Translations under genes and position numbers: made by a program
Assembly (NCBI GenBank): GCA_964552655.1
Contig: CAZKHG010000001.1
Span: 62,001 to 126,000 of the forward strand
Origin: CAZKHG01 sp964552655
GTDB taxonomy: Bacteria; Bacteroidota; Bacteroidia; Bacteroidales; Tenuifilaceae
DNA length: 64,000 bases
Direction of reading: 5' to 3'
In this document: positions 41,526-49,708 of the stretch, in pieces
Position numbering within the stretch: the stretch's first letter is position 1
How the letters are laid out: each line of letters begins with the position of its first letter
The notes under the pieces: generated by a model
Database searches by the model: none
Seen by the model: only the letters and a program-made list of their open reading frames with translations
What the model was told of the DNA's origin: nothing

Positions 41526-42786
41526 TGCTAAAAAGTGATGATCTAAGCGAATATAAGCCGATTGCCGCAAGAATAATGTACATAAATGATCCGATGATGG
41601 AATAAACCGTTAAAATCAGGTAAATGTCAATATGGCTGCCCAGAATTATCCACGCCAAAACAGCGATTAAATAAACAACCTGCCAGATAAGCAAAACCTG
41701 GTTTTTTTTGGTTACAGAAAATACAGTGCTAACGCACTCTGTGGCAAATCCAAATATGGTTAATGGCAAAATCACCCGCGCAATTTTGCCGGCTATAGCC
41801 CATTCGGAGCCAAGAACAAATGCAAATATAGATTCCCCCCAGAAAATTACCGGGAAAAGAATTAAAATGGCTATTCCAAGATTTCCAAAGTATGAAGCAA
41901 GATACAACTTCCGTTTGTTTGAAGTTGTATTCAGCTTCTCAAAAAAGACGTTGCCAAACGATGAGCTGATTAGTGATAATGGGAAATTAATAACACGTAA
42001 AGCCCGTTCGTAATGGCCAAGAAATGTGGTGGTTGAAATAAAAGACAGGACAAAAATTAACACATTTACTGAAAGCGTATTAAGGATACCCATTGGCATA
42101 AGGTAAAGCGGGAAATCTGACTGATCTTTCAACGTTCTGACAGCAGTTTTAAATGAAAAAAAACGCAACCTCCAAAAATCTTTCCTATATAATTGTTTAC
42201 TAAAATGGACCCAAGAAAACAATAACCCTGCTAAATATCCGGAGAAAAGACCCCAATGGCCATTTGCAAATATATTTCTTCCTATCCTGATACCAGTTTG
42301 ACTGGCATTCTGAATAATTTTGTTAACAGCTTGTTTCCTGAACTCATGGTTTCGTGTAAACCAGTATGACATGGCTTTTCCCGTTGCTGTTAAAAATATG
42401 CACAACGGCAATATCCATATAAGCAACGAATAGGTTGATGCCTCAAAATAACGGGAAATTGAATTATGAAAAAATACAATAGCCACAAAACTAAATATTG
42501 ATACAATGAAAGCAACCATAAAAACGGCGATTAGCAAATGGAATGCATGGCCAGTCCTTTTGGGGAGCACAATTGCCATATCAAATCTACCTGTAGCTAT
42601 AATTGCCAGAATATTTACAATACTTATATAAAGTGCAATTATCCCAAACTCGGCTGGGGAATACAAACGGGTGAGAATTGGGATAGAAATCAGGGTAATA
42701 ACCTGGGCAATGGCATTGCCAGTGAAAAGAGTTAAAATATTTTTAATAAACTCTTTTTTTAGCAGCTGAAGTAGGTTTTGTAACAT
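41509..42786 (-). CDS. Wzx-type oligosaccharide flippase
   Basis: A ~425-residue MATE/Wzx-like membrane protein with about twelve helices. Its start LTLFTGNAIAQVITLISIP and ILTRLYSPAEFGIIALYISI match polysaccharide-biosynthesis flippases, which move lipid-linked sugar across the inner membrane. ATG 42786 (MLQNLLQLL) was preferred to a Met nine codons upstream because of the predicted N-terminus. Clustering with an acyltransferase and an asparagine-synthase-like enzyme suggests export of an unusual, amidated or acetylated glycan. No glycosyltransferase lies in this small cluster. Confidence 0.9.
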   Translation of the reverse strand: MLQNLLQLLKKEFIKNILTLFTGNAIAQVITLISIPILTRLYSPAEFGIIALYISIVNILAIIATGRFDMAIVLPKRTGHAFHLLIAVFMVAFIVSIFSFVAIVFFHNSISRYFEASTYSLLIWILPLCIFLTATGKAMSYWFTRNHEFRKQAVNKIIQNASQTGIRIGRNIFANGHWGLFSGYLAGLLFSWVHFSKQLYRKDFWRLRFFSFKTAVRTLKDQSDFPLYLMPMGILNTLSVNVLIFVLSFISTTTFLGHYERALRVINFPLSLISSSFGNVFFEKLNTTSNKRKLYLASYFGNLGIAILILFPVIFWGESIFAFVLGSEWAIAGKIARVILPLTIFGFATECVSTVFSVTKKNQVLLIWQVVYLIAVLAWIILGSHIDIYLILTVYSIIGSFMYIILAAIGLYSLRSSLFSNEIFK

Positions 42787-42882
42787 CAGTTCAATAATTA
42801 CCCATGGTTTCAACTCAAAAAAACAATCTAAAAGTAATAAAATCCAAATCTTACAAACTCAAATAATTCAGTTTTCTTATTT

Positions 42883-42914
42883 ATTGACGGGTTTAAAAAA
42901 ATATTGTAGGTTTG
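42883..42914 (+). promoter_or_regulatory. Promoter of the AlkD-like gene
   Basis: TAGGTTTG (42907-42914) matches TAnnTTTG with ATTG (42883-42886) 20 bases upstream. It lies 20 bases before the ATG and is divergent from the polysaccharide cluster. Confidence 0.6.
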
Positions 42915-42934
42915 TCTATCAATAAAACAAAGTC

Positions 42935-43597
42935 ATGACAATTGAGGAAAAGGTGGAAGCAGTTGTTGCTGAGATCAAACATCGTATGAATGGCAACGTT
43001 GTGGATTCGATGAGGGAGGAGGGCATAGTTTACAAGGAAAGCTATGGGGTTACTATCCCACAACTGCGAGAGATTGCTTTGCCTTATAATGGAGATCATG
43101 AGCTGGCTTTAAGGTTATTTCAGGAAGATATTCGTGAATGTAAAATAATTGCCTCGATGATTGATGATCCATCAAAAGTTACCGGGGAACAAATTGATGA
43201 CTGGAGCAACGATTTTGACAACATAGAACTGGTTGAACAGCTTTGCAGCAACCTTTTTTATAAATCGGATTTTGCCCTTACCAGGAGTATTGAATGGTGC
43301 ATACAGGATGATACTCTATATCAAAAAGCCGGACTGTTAATCATTGGTAAAAGGGCATCCGATCCGAAACTTAAAGATTCCATTTTTGAACCTTATACCG
43401 GAATTATTGAAAACCTCTGTGAAACTGAAGAGGAACTTGTAAAAAACTCTGCCCTTTTTGCACTTAGAGAAATTGCCAAACGAAGCGAATACCTTAGAAC
43501 AAGGGTAATCTCAGCCGCTGAAAGAATGACTGTCTCGGATTTCGAAATAGCATCATGGGTCGGCAACCAGCTGCTATTCGAACTAACCGAGGAGTGA
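42935..43597 (+). CDS. DNA alkylation repair protein, AlkD/AlkC-like HEAT family
   Basis: A 220-residue all-helical protein of HEAT-like repeats. Segments such as YGVTIPQLREIALPYNGDHE, IRECKIIASMIDDPSKVT, QIDDWSNDFDNIELVEQLC and KNSALFALREIAKRSEY fit the AlkD/AlkC fold that removes alkylated bases without base flipping. The key Trp/Asp positions around DDWSNDFDN are consistent with the family, but the damage specificity cannot be predicted. It has no signal peptide. Confidence 0.78.
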   Translation: MTIEEKVEAVVAEIKHRMNGNVVDSMREEGIVYKESYGVTIPQLREIALPYNGDHELALRLFQEDIRECKIIASMIDDPSKVTGEQIDDWSNDFDNIELVEQLCSNLFYKSDFALTRSIEWCIQDDTLYQKAGLLIIGKRASDPKLKDSIFEPYTGIIENLCETEEELVKNSALFALREIAKRSEYLRTRVISAAERMTVSDFEIASWVGNQLLFELTEE

Positions 43598-43679
43598 ATA
43601 TGCCGCTTTGTCAGTTTTTTCCAAAGGCACACCTTTTGTTTACCTATAACCCAATTAAAATTTGATAAATTATTTTACT

Positions 43680-44459
43680 ATGGACTTTTTACGTTCTTCA
43701 AATCCGGCGTTAACCGAGAAGATCTTTTCAAAATCAAGGGCATTCTCCGATGAGGAAACAATGACCGTTCAGGGTACAATGAATAAAACCCTGCTAATGC
43801 TTATTCTTGTCGTTCTGGGGGCGGCTTTCACCTGGAAGGGATTTTTTGAAAGCATACCTGCCGATCCGGCGCAACTTGCAATCCCCACATCAGTGATGAC
43901 ATTTATGGCGATTGGGGGTATTGGAGGTTTTATCACATCGTTGGTAATTATTTTTGCACCAAAAAGTTCCCCTTATGCAGCTCCAATTTACTCAGTACTT
44001 GAAGGGTTGTTTCTGGGTGGAATATCAGCTTTGTTTGCAGTTCAGTATGCCGGCACAATTGTAATTCAAGCCGTAGGATTAACATTTGCAACTTTTTTTA
44101 TTATGTTGTTGGCTTACCGTTCAGGCACCATCAGGGCAACGGCAAAATTCAGAACAGGAGTTATTGCTGCAACAGGTGCAATTGCTCTGATGTATCTGGT
44201 TTCAATGGTTCTTGGATTTTTTGGCATCAATATAGGATTTATCCACAGCAGCGGGCCAATGGGGATTATCATCAGCCTGGTTGTAGTTGTGGTGGCTGCA
44301 CTAAACCTGATCCTCGATTTCGATTTTATCGAAAGGGCATCGGCTCAAGGTGCTCCTAAGTATATGGAGTGGTATGGAGCATTTGGTTTAATGGTTACCC
44401 TTATCTGGTTATACATCGAGTTCTTGAAATTACTCTCAAAATTTGCCAGAAGAGATTGA
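43680..44459 (+). CDS. Bax inhibitor-1 / YccA family membrane protein
   Basis: A 259-residue protein. After a cytoplasmic N-terminus (SSNPALTEKIFSKSR, MTVQGTMNKT) it has about seven membrane helices, and the C-terminal KYMEWYGAFGLMVTLIWLYI with the acidic-residue-containing end LEFLKLLSKF. Members act as membrane stress or ion-leak proteins; YccA restrains FtsH in E. coli. An upstream TTG start at 43662 is possible, but ATG 43680 is preferred. It is followed by the rpmE2 promoter. Confidence 0.88.
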   Translation: MDFLRSSNPALTEKIFSKSRAFSDEETMTVQGTMNKTLLMLILVVLGAAFTWKGFFESIPADPAQLAIPTSVMTFMAIGGIGGFITSLVIIFAPKSSPYAAPIYSVLEGLFLGGISALFAVQYAGTIVIQAVGLTFATFFIMLLAYRSGTIRATAKFRTGVIAATGAIALMYLVSMVLGFFGINIGFIHSSGPMGIIISLVVVVVAALNLILDFDFIERASAQGAPKYMEWYGAFGLMVTLIWLYIEFLKLLSKFARRD

Positions 44460-44508
44460 ACATTTATTCAACCCTTAAAATTCTTTGCTATAAAAATATT
44501 TATTCTGA

Positions 44509-44539
44509 TTTGTTAATTCAATAATAGTTAATAAATTTG
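44509..44539 (+). promoter_or_regulatory. Promoter of the L31 gene
   Basis: A near-perfect Bacteroidota promoter: TTTG (44509-44512), 19 bases, then TAAATTTG (44532-44539). It would give a leader of about 45 bases. Confidence 0.7.
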
Positions 44540-44591
44540 CAGCCCGAGAATTTTAAGAGCTAGTTTAAGTAGTTTAATAAGATATAAAACA

Positions 44592-44855
44592 ATGAAACAG
44601 GGAATACATCCGGAAAATTACCGTCTGGTGGCGTTCAAGGACATGTCGAACGAGCATGTTTTCATCACCAAGTCGGCTGTTCAAACCAGAGAGACCATTA
44701 CTTTCGAAGGGGCTGAATACCCTTTGGTTAAAGTGGAAATTTCTAACACGTCACACCCATTCTTCACCGGCAAGATGAAACTGGTTGATACTGCAGGGCG
44801 TGTTGATAAATTTATGAACCGCTACAAGGATCACATGGACAAAAAGAAAAAGTAG
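44592..44855 (+). CDS. rpmE2: 50S ribosomal protein L31, type B (zinc-free)
   Basis: An 87-residue bL31 of the B type: MKQGIHPENYRLVAFKDMSN, KSAVQTRETITFEGAEYPL and TSHPFFTGKMKLVDTAGR with the ending VDKFMNRYKD. The zinc-binding CxxC pattern of the A type is absent. It is the third C-minus ribosomal protein in the window, with S14 and L36. It stands alone between its own promoter and terminator. Confidence 0.97.
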   Translation: MKQGIHPENYRLVAFKDMSNEHVFITKSAVQTRETITFEGAEYPLVKVEISNTSHPFFTGKMKLVDTAGRVDKFMNRYKDHMDKKKK

Positions 44856-44876
44856 CAAATTGCTGCATTTCGATAT

Positions 44877-44903
44877 CAAAAAGCTCCTTCCGGAGCTTTT
44901 TTT
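44877..44903 (+). terminator. Terminator after rpmE2
   Basis: AAAAGCTCC-TTCC-GGAGCTTTT followed by TTT: a compact GC-rich stem with an A-start and T-end, 22 bases after the stop. Confidence 0.8.
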
Positions 44904-44956
44904 ATTCCCTGACGTTAAGATTATAAGTTTTCATAAGCTTATTATTCCCAGTTTTG

Positions 44957-44964
44957 TACTTTTG
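44957..44964 (+). promoter_or_regulatory. -7 element of the alternative glmU promoter
   Basis: TACTTTTG matches TAnnTTTG about 10-22 bases before the two candidate start codons. The short distance favours the second ATG (44986). Confidence 0.5.
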
Positions 44965-44985
44965 TAACAAACAATGCTCTATAAA

Positions 44986-46188
44986 ATGAACCGACAATTC
45001 ATTCTTTTTGATGATTCCAGAAGAGAGAACCTCTTGCCCTTAACATTTACCCGACCCGTTAGTGAGATAAGGATTGGTATTTTAACCATTAAGGAAAAAT
45101 GGGATAACTACCTACATACCAGATGCTCATATCATACAGTTGATTATCTCTCCGAAAAGTATCCTGATACAACCAGTGATGGAGAAATCTGTTATATTAA
45201 CGGGGGTGTCCTACCCGAACCAAAACTTGTTCAAAGGATCAGCCAGCTAAAAACGGGAGAGGCCATTTCAAAAAACAATGTTCTGATAGCCGGGTTACTG
45301 GCAAAGAATAATTCATCTAGAATTAACGTCCCCTCTATTTCAGAATATAATTCTGTATCTGAGTTTTCTGATAAAATAATAGAGGTGATGAATCCCTGGG
45401 ATATTTTTTCACAAAACGGCATCGCCCTGCAAGATGATTATAACCAGTTAACCCAAAACAGGCAGTCAAAAGAAATCTCCAAAACCAATAATATTCTTAA
45501 CCCATCTAATATTTTTATTGAGCCCGGAGCCAACGTTGAGTGCTGTATATTAAATGCCGAAACGGGCCCGATTTACATCGGGAAAGATGTTCAGATTATG
45601 GAAGGATCAATTATCAGGGGACCCTTTGCAGCCTGTGAGGGAGCCGTAGTAAAAATGGGGGCAAAAATATACGGCCCAACCACTGTTGGTCCCAACTCAA
45701 AAGTTGGGGGCGAAATAAATAACTGCGTTATTTTTGCCAATTCGAACAAAGCCCACGATGGATTCCTTGGTAATTCAGTTATAGGTGAATGGTGCAACCT
45801 GGGAGCGGATACAAACAACTCCAACCTTAAAAACAACTATGCTGAAGTTAAACTCTGGAGTTATCGGAAAAAGGGGTTTGTAGGCACCGGCATGCAATTT
45901 TGTGGTTTAATTATGGGCGATCATTCAAAATGTGGCATTAATACCATGTTTAACACAGGAACAGTTGTTGGAGTGAGTGCAAACATTTTCGGTAGTGGCT
46001 TTCCCCGGAATTTCATTCCCAGCTTCACCTGGGGTGGCGCTCAGGGCTTCACTGTTTATCAGCTGGCAAAGGCTTTTGAAACTGCTGAGAAAGTTCTGAA
46101 TCGCAGAAATTTAACGCTTTCGGATGTTGACAAGAAAATACTCGAAAAGGTATTTGAGTTGACCCAGGAGTTTAGGAATTTCAGCTAA
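44986..46188 (+). CDS. GlmU-like bifunctional sugar nucleotidyltransferase/acetyltransferase (alternative Bacteroidota family)
   Basis: A ~400-residue protein. The N-terminal half (QFILFDDSRRENLLPLTFTR, PVSEIRIGILTIKEKWDNY) belongs to the Bacteroidota GlmU-type family but has no LAAGxGTRM signature of classical pyrophosphorylases. The C-terminal half is a left-handed beta helix (NVECCILNAETGPIYIGKDV, GSIIRGPFAACEGAVVKMG, NSKVGGEINNCVIFANSN, SVIGEWCNLGADTNNSN). The ending PSFTWGGAQGFTVYQL is family-typical. Role inferred: UDP-N-acetylglucosamine supply. A start at 44974 (four codons earlier) is possible, but a TACTTTTG promoter element ends 10 bases before it. Confidence 0.82.
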   Translation: MNRQFILFDDSRRENLLPLTFTRPVSEIRIGILTIKEKWDNYLHTRCSYHTVDYLSEKYPDTTSDGEICYINGGVLPEPKLVQRISQLKTGEAISKNNVLIAGLLAKNNSSRINVPSISEYNSVSEFSDKIIEVMNPWDIFSQNGIALQDDYNQLTQNRQSKEISKTNNILNPSNIFIEPGANVECCILNAETGPIYIGKDVQIMEGSIIRGPFAACEGAVVKMGAKIYGPTTVGPNSKVGGEINNCVIFANSNKAHDGFLGNSVIGEWCNLGADTNNSNLKNNYAEVKLWSYRKKGFVGTGMQFCGLIMGDHSKCGINTMFNTGTVVGVSANIFGSGFPRNFIPSFTWGGAQGFTVYQLAKAFETAEKVLNRRNLTLSDVDKKILEKVFELTQEFRNFS

Positions 46189-46252
46189 AATGATTTCTGC
46201 CGCTTTTGGCACATACCTTGCAATATCCCCTAAACGTTAAAAATATTAGCGG

Positions 46253-46271
46253 GTGTGACATGTTGTCACAC
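46253..46271. promoter_or_regulatory. Operator-like palindrome before lon
   Basis: GTGTGACA-TGT-TGTCACAC is a perfect inverted repeat with 8-base arms, 24 bases before the lon ATG and directly upstream of TTTATTTTG, a near-match to the -7 element. The arms resemble half-sites of the CRP/FNR family (TGTGA...TCACA, here seven bases apart instead of six). The position suits a repressor or activator. The regulator is unknown. Confidence 0.6.
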
Positions 46272-46294
46272 TTTATTTTGAAAGAGAATATAAA

Positions 46295-48754
46295 ATGAGC
46301 AATAAATTTGATATAAAGATAGTTAACCCCTTATTTGGTGATGAAATAAATCAGGATGCTGAGTTTATCCCAATTATTGCCGATGAAGGCGTTGCTGAGG
46401 TTAAAGAATCTGATATACCGTCAACAATACCAATTCTTGCACTTCGGAATACTGTTCTATTCCCTGGAATAGTGGTACCAATAACAATTGGCAGAACCAA
46501 ATCTGTAAATTTAATCCGTGGACTTAACCCTAAAAAACGAATTATTGGGGCAATCTCTCAAATTGACACCAAGGTTGAAGAGCCCGAAGCTAAAGATCTT
46601 TTCAAAGTTGGAACTGTTGCCCAGGTTCTTAAAGTGCTTGAAATGCCAGATGGAAGTACTTCTGTAATCCTTCAAGGGTTGCGAAGGTTCGAGGTAGAAG
46701 AATTCCTTGGGGAAAACCCATACTTTAAAGCCCGGATCAATTTACTCCATGATATATTTCCCAACGACGATGACCGGGAATTCAAAGCGATTGTAGGATC
46801 AATAAGGGATTTGGCCATGCGAATAGTTAAGCTGTCGCCACAGCTCCCTCCCGAAGCAGGTTTTGCCATCAAAAATATTGAAAACAACCACTTCCTGATC
46901 AATTTCTCGTGCTCCAATGCCGATATTCAGAATAGTGAAAAACAAGGACTTCTGGAAAAAAACAACCTGAAAGATCGTGGGGTTCAGCTGTTGCAATTTC
47001 TCACCCGCGAAGTACAACTTCTTGAGCTAAAAAATGATATCCAGACAAAAGTTAAGCTGGACCTTGATCAGCAACAAAGAGAGTATTTTCTTCATCAGCA
47101 GATGAAAACCATTCAGGATGAGCTGGGCGGTAACCCAACGGAGAAGGAAATTGACGAGCTCAGGAAAAAAGCCAAGGATAAAAAATGGTCCAAGGAGGTT
47201 GCCGATACTTTTGAGAAAGAGCTGAATAAACTCCATCGTATGAACCCCGCAGCCGGCGATTACTCCGTTCAGCTAAACTATGTTCAGCTACTTTTGGAAC
47301 TACCCTGGAATGAGTTCACCACCGATAATTTTGATTTAAAGCGGGCAAAAACCATTCTGGATGAAGATCATTTTGGGCTCGACCAGGTTAAGGAGAGAAT
47401 CCTGGAACACCTTGCTGTTTTAAAACTGAAAGGCGATATGAAAGCCCCTATCATCTGCCTTTACGGCCCTCCGGGCGTAGGTAAAACATCGTTGGGAAAA
47501 TCTATTGCGCGGTCGCTTGATCGAAAATACGCCAGGGTATCGCTTGGCGGGTTGCATGATGAAGCCGAAATCCGGGGTCATAGGAAAACATATATAGGGG
47601 CAATGCCCGGCAGAATCATTCAAAACATCAAGCGGGTTAAATCATCCAATCCTGTATTTATCCTGGATGAAATTGATAAAGTGGGCAAGGATTTTCATGG
47701 CGATCCGGCTTCAGCCCTCCTTGAAGTATTGGATCCGGAACAGAATAACGCATTCCACGACAACTACCTGGAGGTAGAGTACGATCTGTCAAAAGTACTT
47801 TTTATTACAACCGCTAATACTACATCAACTATCAGCCCTGCCTTACGAGACCGTATGGAGATGATAGAGGTTAGCGGCTATATTATGGAAGAAAAGGTAG
47901 AAATAGCCAAAAGACATCTTATCCCCAACCAGCTTAAAGAGCACGGGCTAGATGATAAAAAGGTGGTTTTTACAAATCAGGTACTTGAAAATATAATCAC
48001 AAACTACACCCGAGAGAGCGGTGTGCGATCATTAAACCAGAAAATTGCCAAGGTTGTACGCCAGATAGCCAAAAAAATTGCATTTGGTGAAGATTATAAC
48101 CCTACACTTACCAATAAGGATATAAAGGCAATACTTGGAATACCAAGGTATTTGAAAGACATTTACCAGGGTAATGAGCTGGCAGGTGTTGTAACCGGCC
48201 TCGCATGGACTGAAACCGGTGGCGATATACTCTTTGTGGAGACTAGCTTAAGCCGGGGGAAAGGGAGTTTAACCATCACCGGGAATTTGGGTGAAGTGAT
48301 GAAAGAATCAGCTGTGATTGCCCATCAGATCATAAAATCACATTGCGAGCTGCTTGGACTTAAATCTGAAATATTTGAGAAATGGGACGTTCACCTGCAT
48401 GTTCCCGAAGGGGCAATTCCCAAGGATGGACCTTCGGCCGGCATTACCATGGTTACCTCAATGGCATCGGCATTTACCCAGCGTAAAGTGCGTAAAGGTA
48501 TTGCTATGACTGGTGAGATTACTTTGCGTGGGAAGGTTTTACCAGTTGGGGGGATAAAGGAGAAAATCCTGGCAGCAAAACGAGCTAATATAACTGAGAT
48601 TGTACTTTCTGAAGAAAACCGAAAAGATATATCCGAAATCAAAGATATTTACATTAAAGGGTTGAAATTCCATTATGTAGATAACATCATGGATGTATTG
48701 AAATATGCATTATTAAAAGAAAAGGTTGAAAATCCAAAAAAGACTGATAAATAA
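46295..48754 (+). CDS. lon: ATP-dependent protease Lon
   Basis: An 819-residue LonA protease. The N-terminal substrate domain is long (to about residue 300) and holds TIPILALRNTVLFPGIVVPI. A coiled region with YFLHQQMKTIQDELG follows. The AAA+ module has Walker A GPPGVGKT (391-398) and Walker B VFILDEIDKVG. The protease domain has the Ser-Lys dyad S714 (PKDGPSAGITM) and K757 (GGIKEKILAAKRA). It degrades misfolded and regulatory proteins in the cytosol. A palindromic operator-like element lies in front, and a strong terminator follows 38 bases downstream, so it is monocistronic. Confidence 0.98.
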   Translation: MSNKFDIKIVNPLFGDEINQDAEFIPIIADEGVAEVKESDIPSTIPILALRNTVLFPGIVVPITIGRTKSVNLIRGLNPKKRIIGAISQIDTKVEEPEAKDLFKVGTVAQVLKVLEMPDGSTSVILQGLRRFEVEEFLGENPYFKARINLLHDIFPNDDDREFKAIVGSIRDLAMRIVKLSPQLPPEAGFAIKNIENNHFLINFSCSNADIQNSEKQGLLEKNNLKDRGVQLLQFLTREVQLLELKNDIQTKVKLDLDQQQREYFLHQQMKTIQDELGGNPTEKEIDELRKKAKDKKWSKEVADTFEKELNKLHRMNPAAGDYSVQLNYVQLLLELPWNEFTTDNFDLKRAKTILDEDHFGLDQVKERILEHLAVLKLKGDMKAPIICLYGPPGVGKTSLGKSIARSLDRKYARVSLGGLHDEAEIRGHRKTYIGAMPGRIIQNIKRVKSSNPVFILDEIDKVGKDFHGDPASALLEVLDPEQNNAFHDNYLEVEYDLSKVLFITTANTTSTISPALRDRMEMIEVSGYIMEEKVEIAKRHLIPNQLKEHGLDDKKVVFTNQVLENIITNYTRESGVRSLNQKIAKVVRQIAKKIAFGEDYNPTLTNKDIKAILGIPRYLKDIYQGNELAGVVTGLAWTETGGDILFVETSLSRGKGSLTITGNLGEVMKESAVIAHQIIKSHCELLGLKSEIFEKWDVHLHVPEGAIPKDGPSAGITMVTSMASAFTQRKVRKGIAMTGEITLRGKVLPVGGIKEKILAAKRANITEIVLSEENRKDISEIKDIYIKGLKFHYVDNIMDVLKYALLKEKVENPKKTDK

Positions 48755-48792
48755 ATACTTATAAATAAAGCAATTCTATTTATTAAATTCAG

Positions 48793-48830
48793 GAAAGCTG
48801 TTTGTTTTACAAACAGCTTTCTATTTTTTT
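48793..48830 (+). terminator. Terminator between lon and the DUF2202 gene
   Basis: A 13-bp perfect stem GAAAGCTGTTTGT with ACAAACAGCTTTC, three-base T loop, then a run of seven T. Because the arms are AT-flanked it may also work for the convergent minus-strand gene. Confidence 0.85.
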
Positions 48831-48855
48831 GTCCTTATCCTACCGTGTTCAATCT

Positions 48856-49563
48856 TTAGTTTGCACAACCACCTCTCTCAAAAGGAGAGTTTATAATTCC
48901 TTCATAGGTTGCTTGATCTAAATAAATTGGAGAATATACCACCTTCAAAAAATTCAATTGTCGAGTAAATGCTCTTAGGTGATTTCTTGAACCCTTACTC
49001 AGGTTATTAAAGACCAAAACAATGTTTTCATTCGTCGTCATGCTCAAGGATTCCGTTAAATCCTTAATATCCATTTCTTCAATTAATGCTCCAACCTTAA
49101 ATGACTCCACAATAGATGATGATCCTAATTCAGCCAACTCATTGTAAAGTTTAAGGTAGTCGATGTTATTGTAAACACCGATCTCACCTCCAATAGAATC
49201 AACAAAACCATAGTTATTCAAAAGAAGTTGGACAGCATTGAAGTGAAAATTTTCAGCTTTAGATATGTTTAAAAAAATGGGGCGTTTCCATACCTCATAG
49301 AGTTTAGTGTACACATCTCTAGCTAATTTTTCTTCATCTCGCATCTTCAGAAGAATCTCTAGCTCATTGCTCTCTAAATTAGATGTCTCAACCAACGCTG
49401 TACTTAATTCAGTTAAATTAATATCAGTTGTACCATCGAACGAAACTCTTGTGAAGTCAGCATTTAAAGTCTCCTGGGTTGCCATTGTTTCATTTTGGCA
49501 AGAAGTTGTGCCGATAAGAAACAATACCATTGTTCCTATTATCGAAAAATACGATTTTCTCAT
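48856..49563 (-). CDS. DUF2202 lipoprotein (ferritin-like helical protein)
   Basis: A 235-residue protein with a lipoprotein-type signal peptide (hydrophobic MVLFLIGTTSC, Cys22), though position -3 is Thr and so not ideal. The rest is helical with the DUF2202 core: LEILLKMRDEEKLARDVYTK, LNISKAENFHFNAVQLLLNN, GVYNNIDYLKLYNELAEL, and FKVGALIEEMDIKDLTESLS. The E-x-x-R-D and E-x-x-H pairs are arranged as in ferritin-like di-metal sites. Function is not established. It lies 145 bases after the EF-hand-loop gene in the same direction. Confidence 0.85.
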   Translation of the reverse strand: MRKSYFSIIGTMVLFLIGTTSCQNETMATQETLNADFTRVSFDGTTDINLTELSTALVETSNLESNELEILLKMRDEEKLARDVYTKLYEVWKRPIFLNISKAENFHFNAVQLLLNNYGFVDSIGGEIGVYNNIDYLKLYNELAELGSSSIVESFKVGALIEEMDIKDLTESLSMTTNENIVLVFNNLSKGSRNHLRAFTRQLNFLKVVYSPIYLDQATYEGIINSPFERGGCAN

Positions 49564-49708
49564 TTTAATTGTTATTAAGTGGTTAATAATAAATGCAATT
49601 CACCCTATTGATCTAACATATAGAAAGTTAAATCATTAAAAACAAACTATTTTATTTTGGGATAAGAACTATGAGTTTGATTGATCTGATAGATCAACAG
49701 GGCGGTTA

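Noticed and set aside
39208..42786. Genomic island integrated at tRNA-His
   Set aside because: No integrase, no duplicated tRNA 3' end and no clear change in composition were seen, so only the gene content is unusual.
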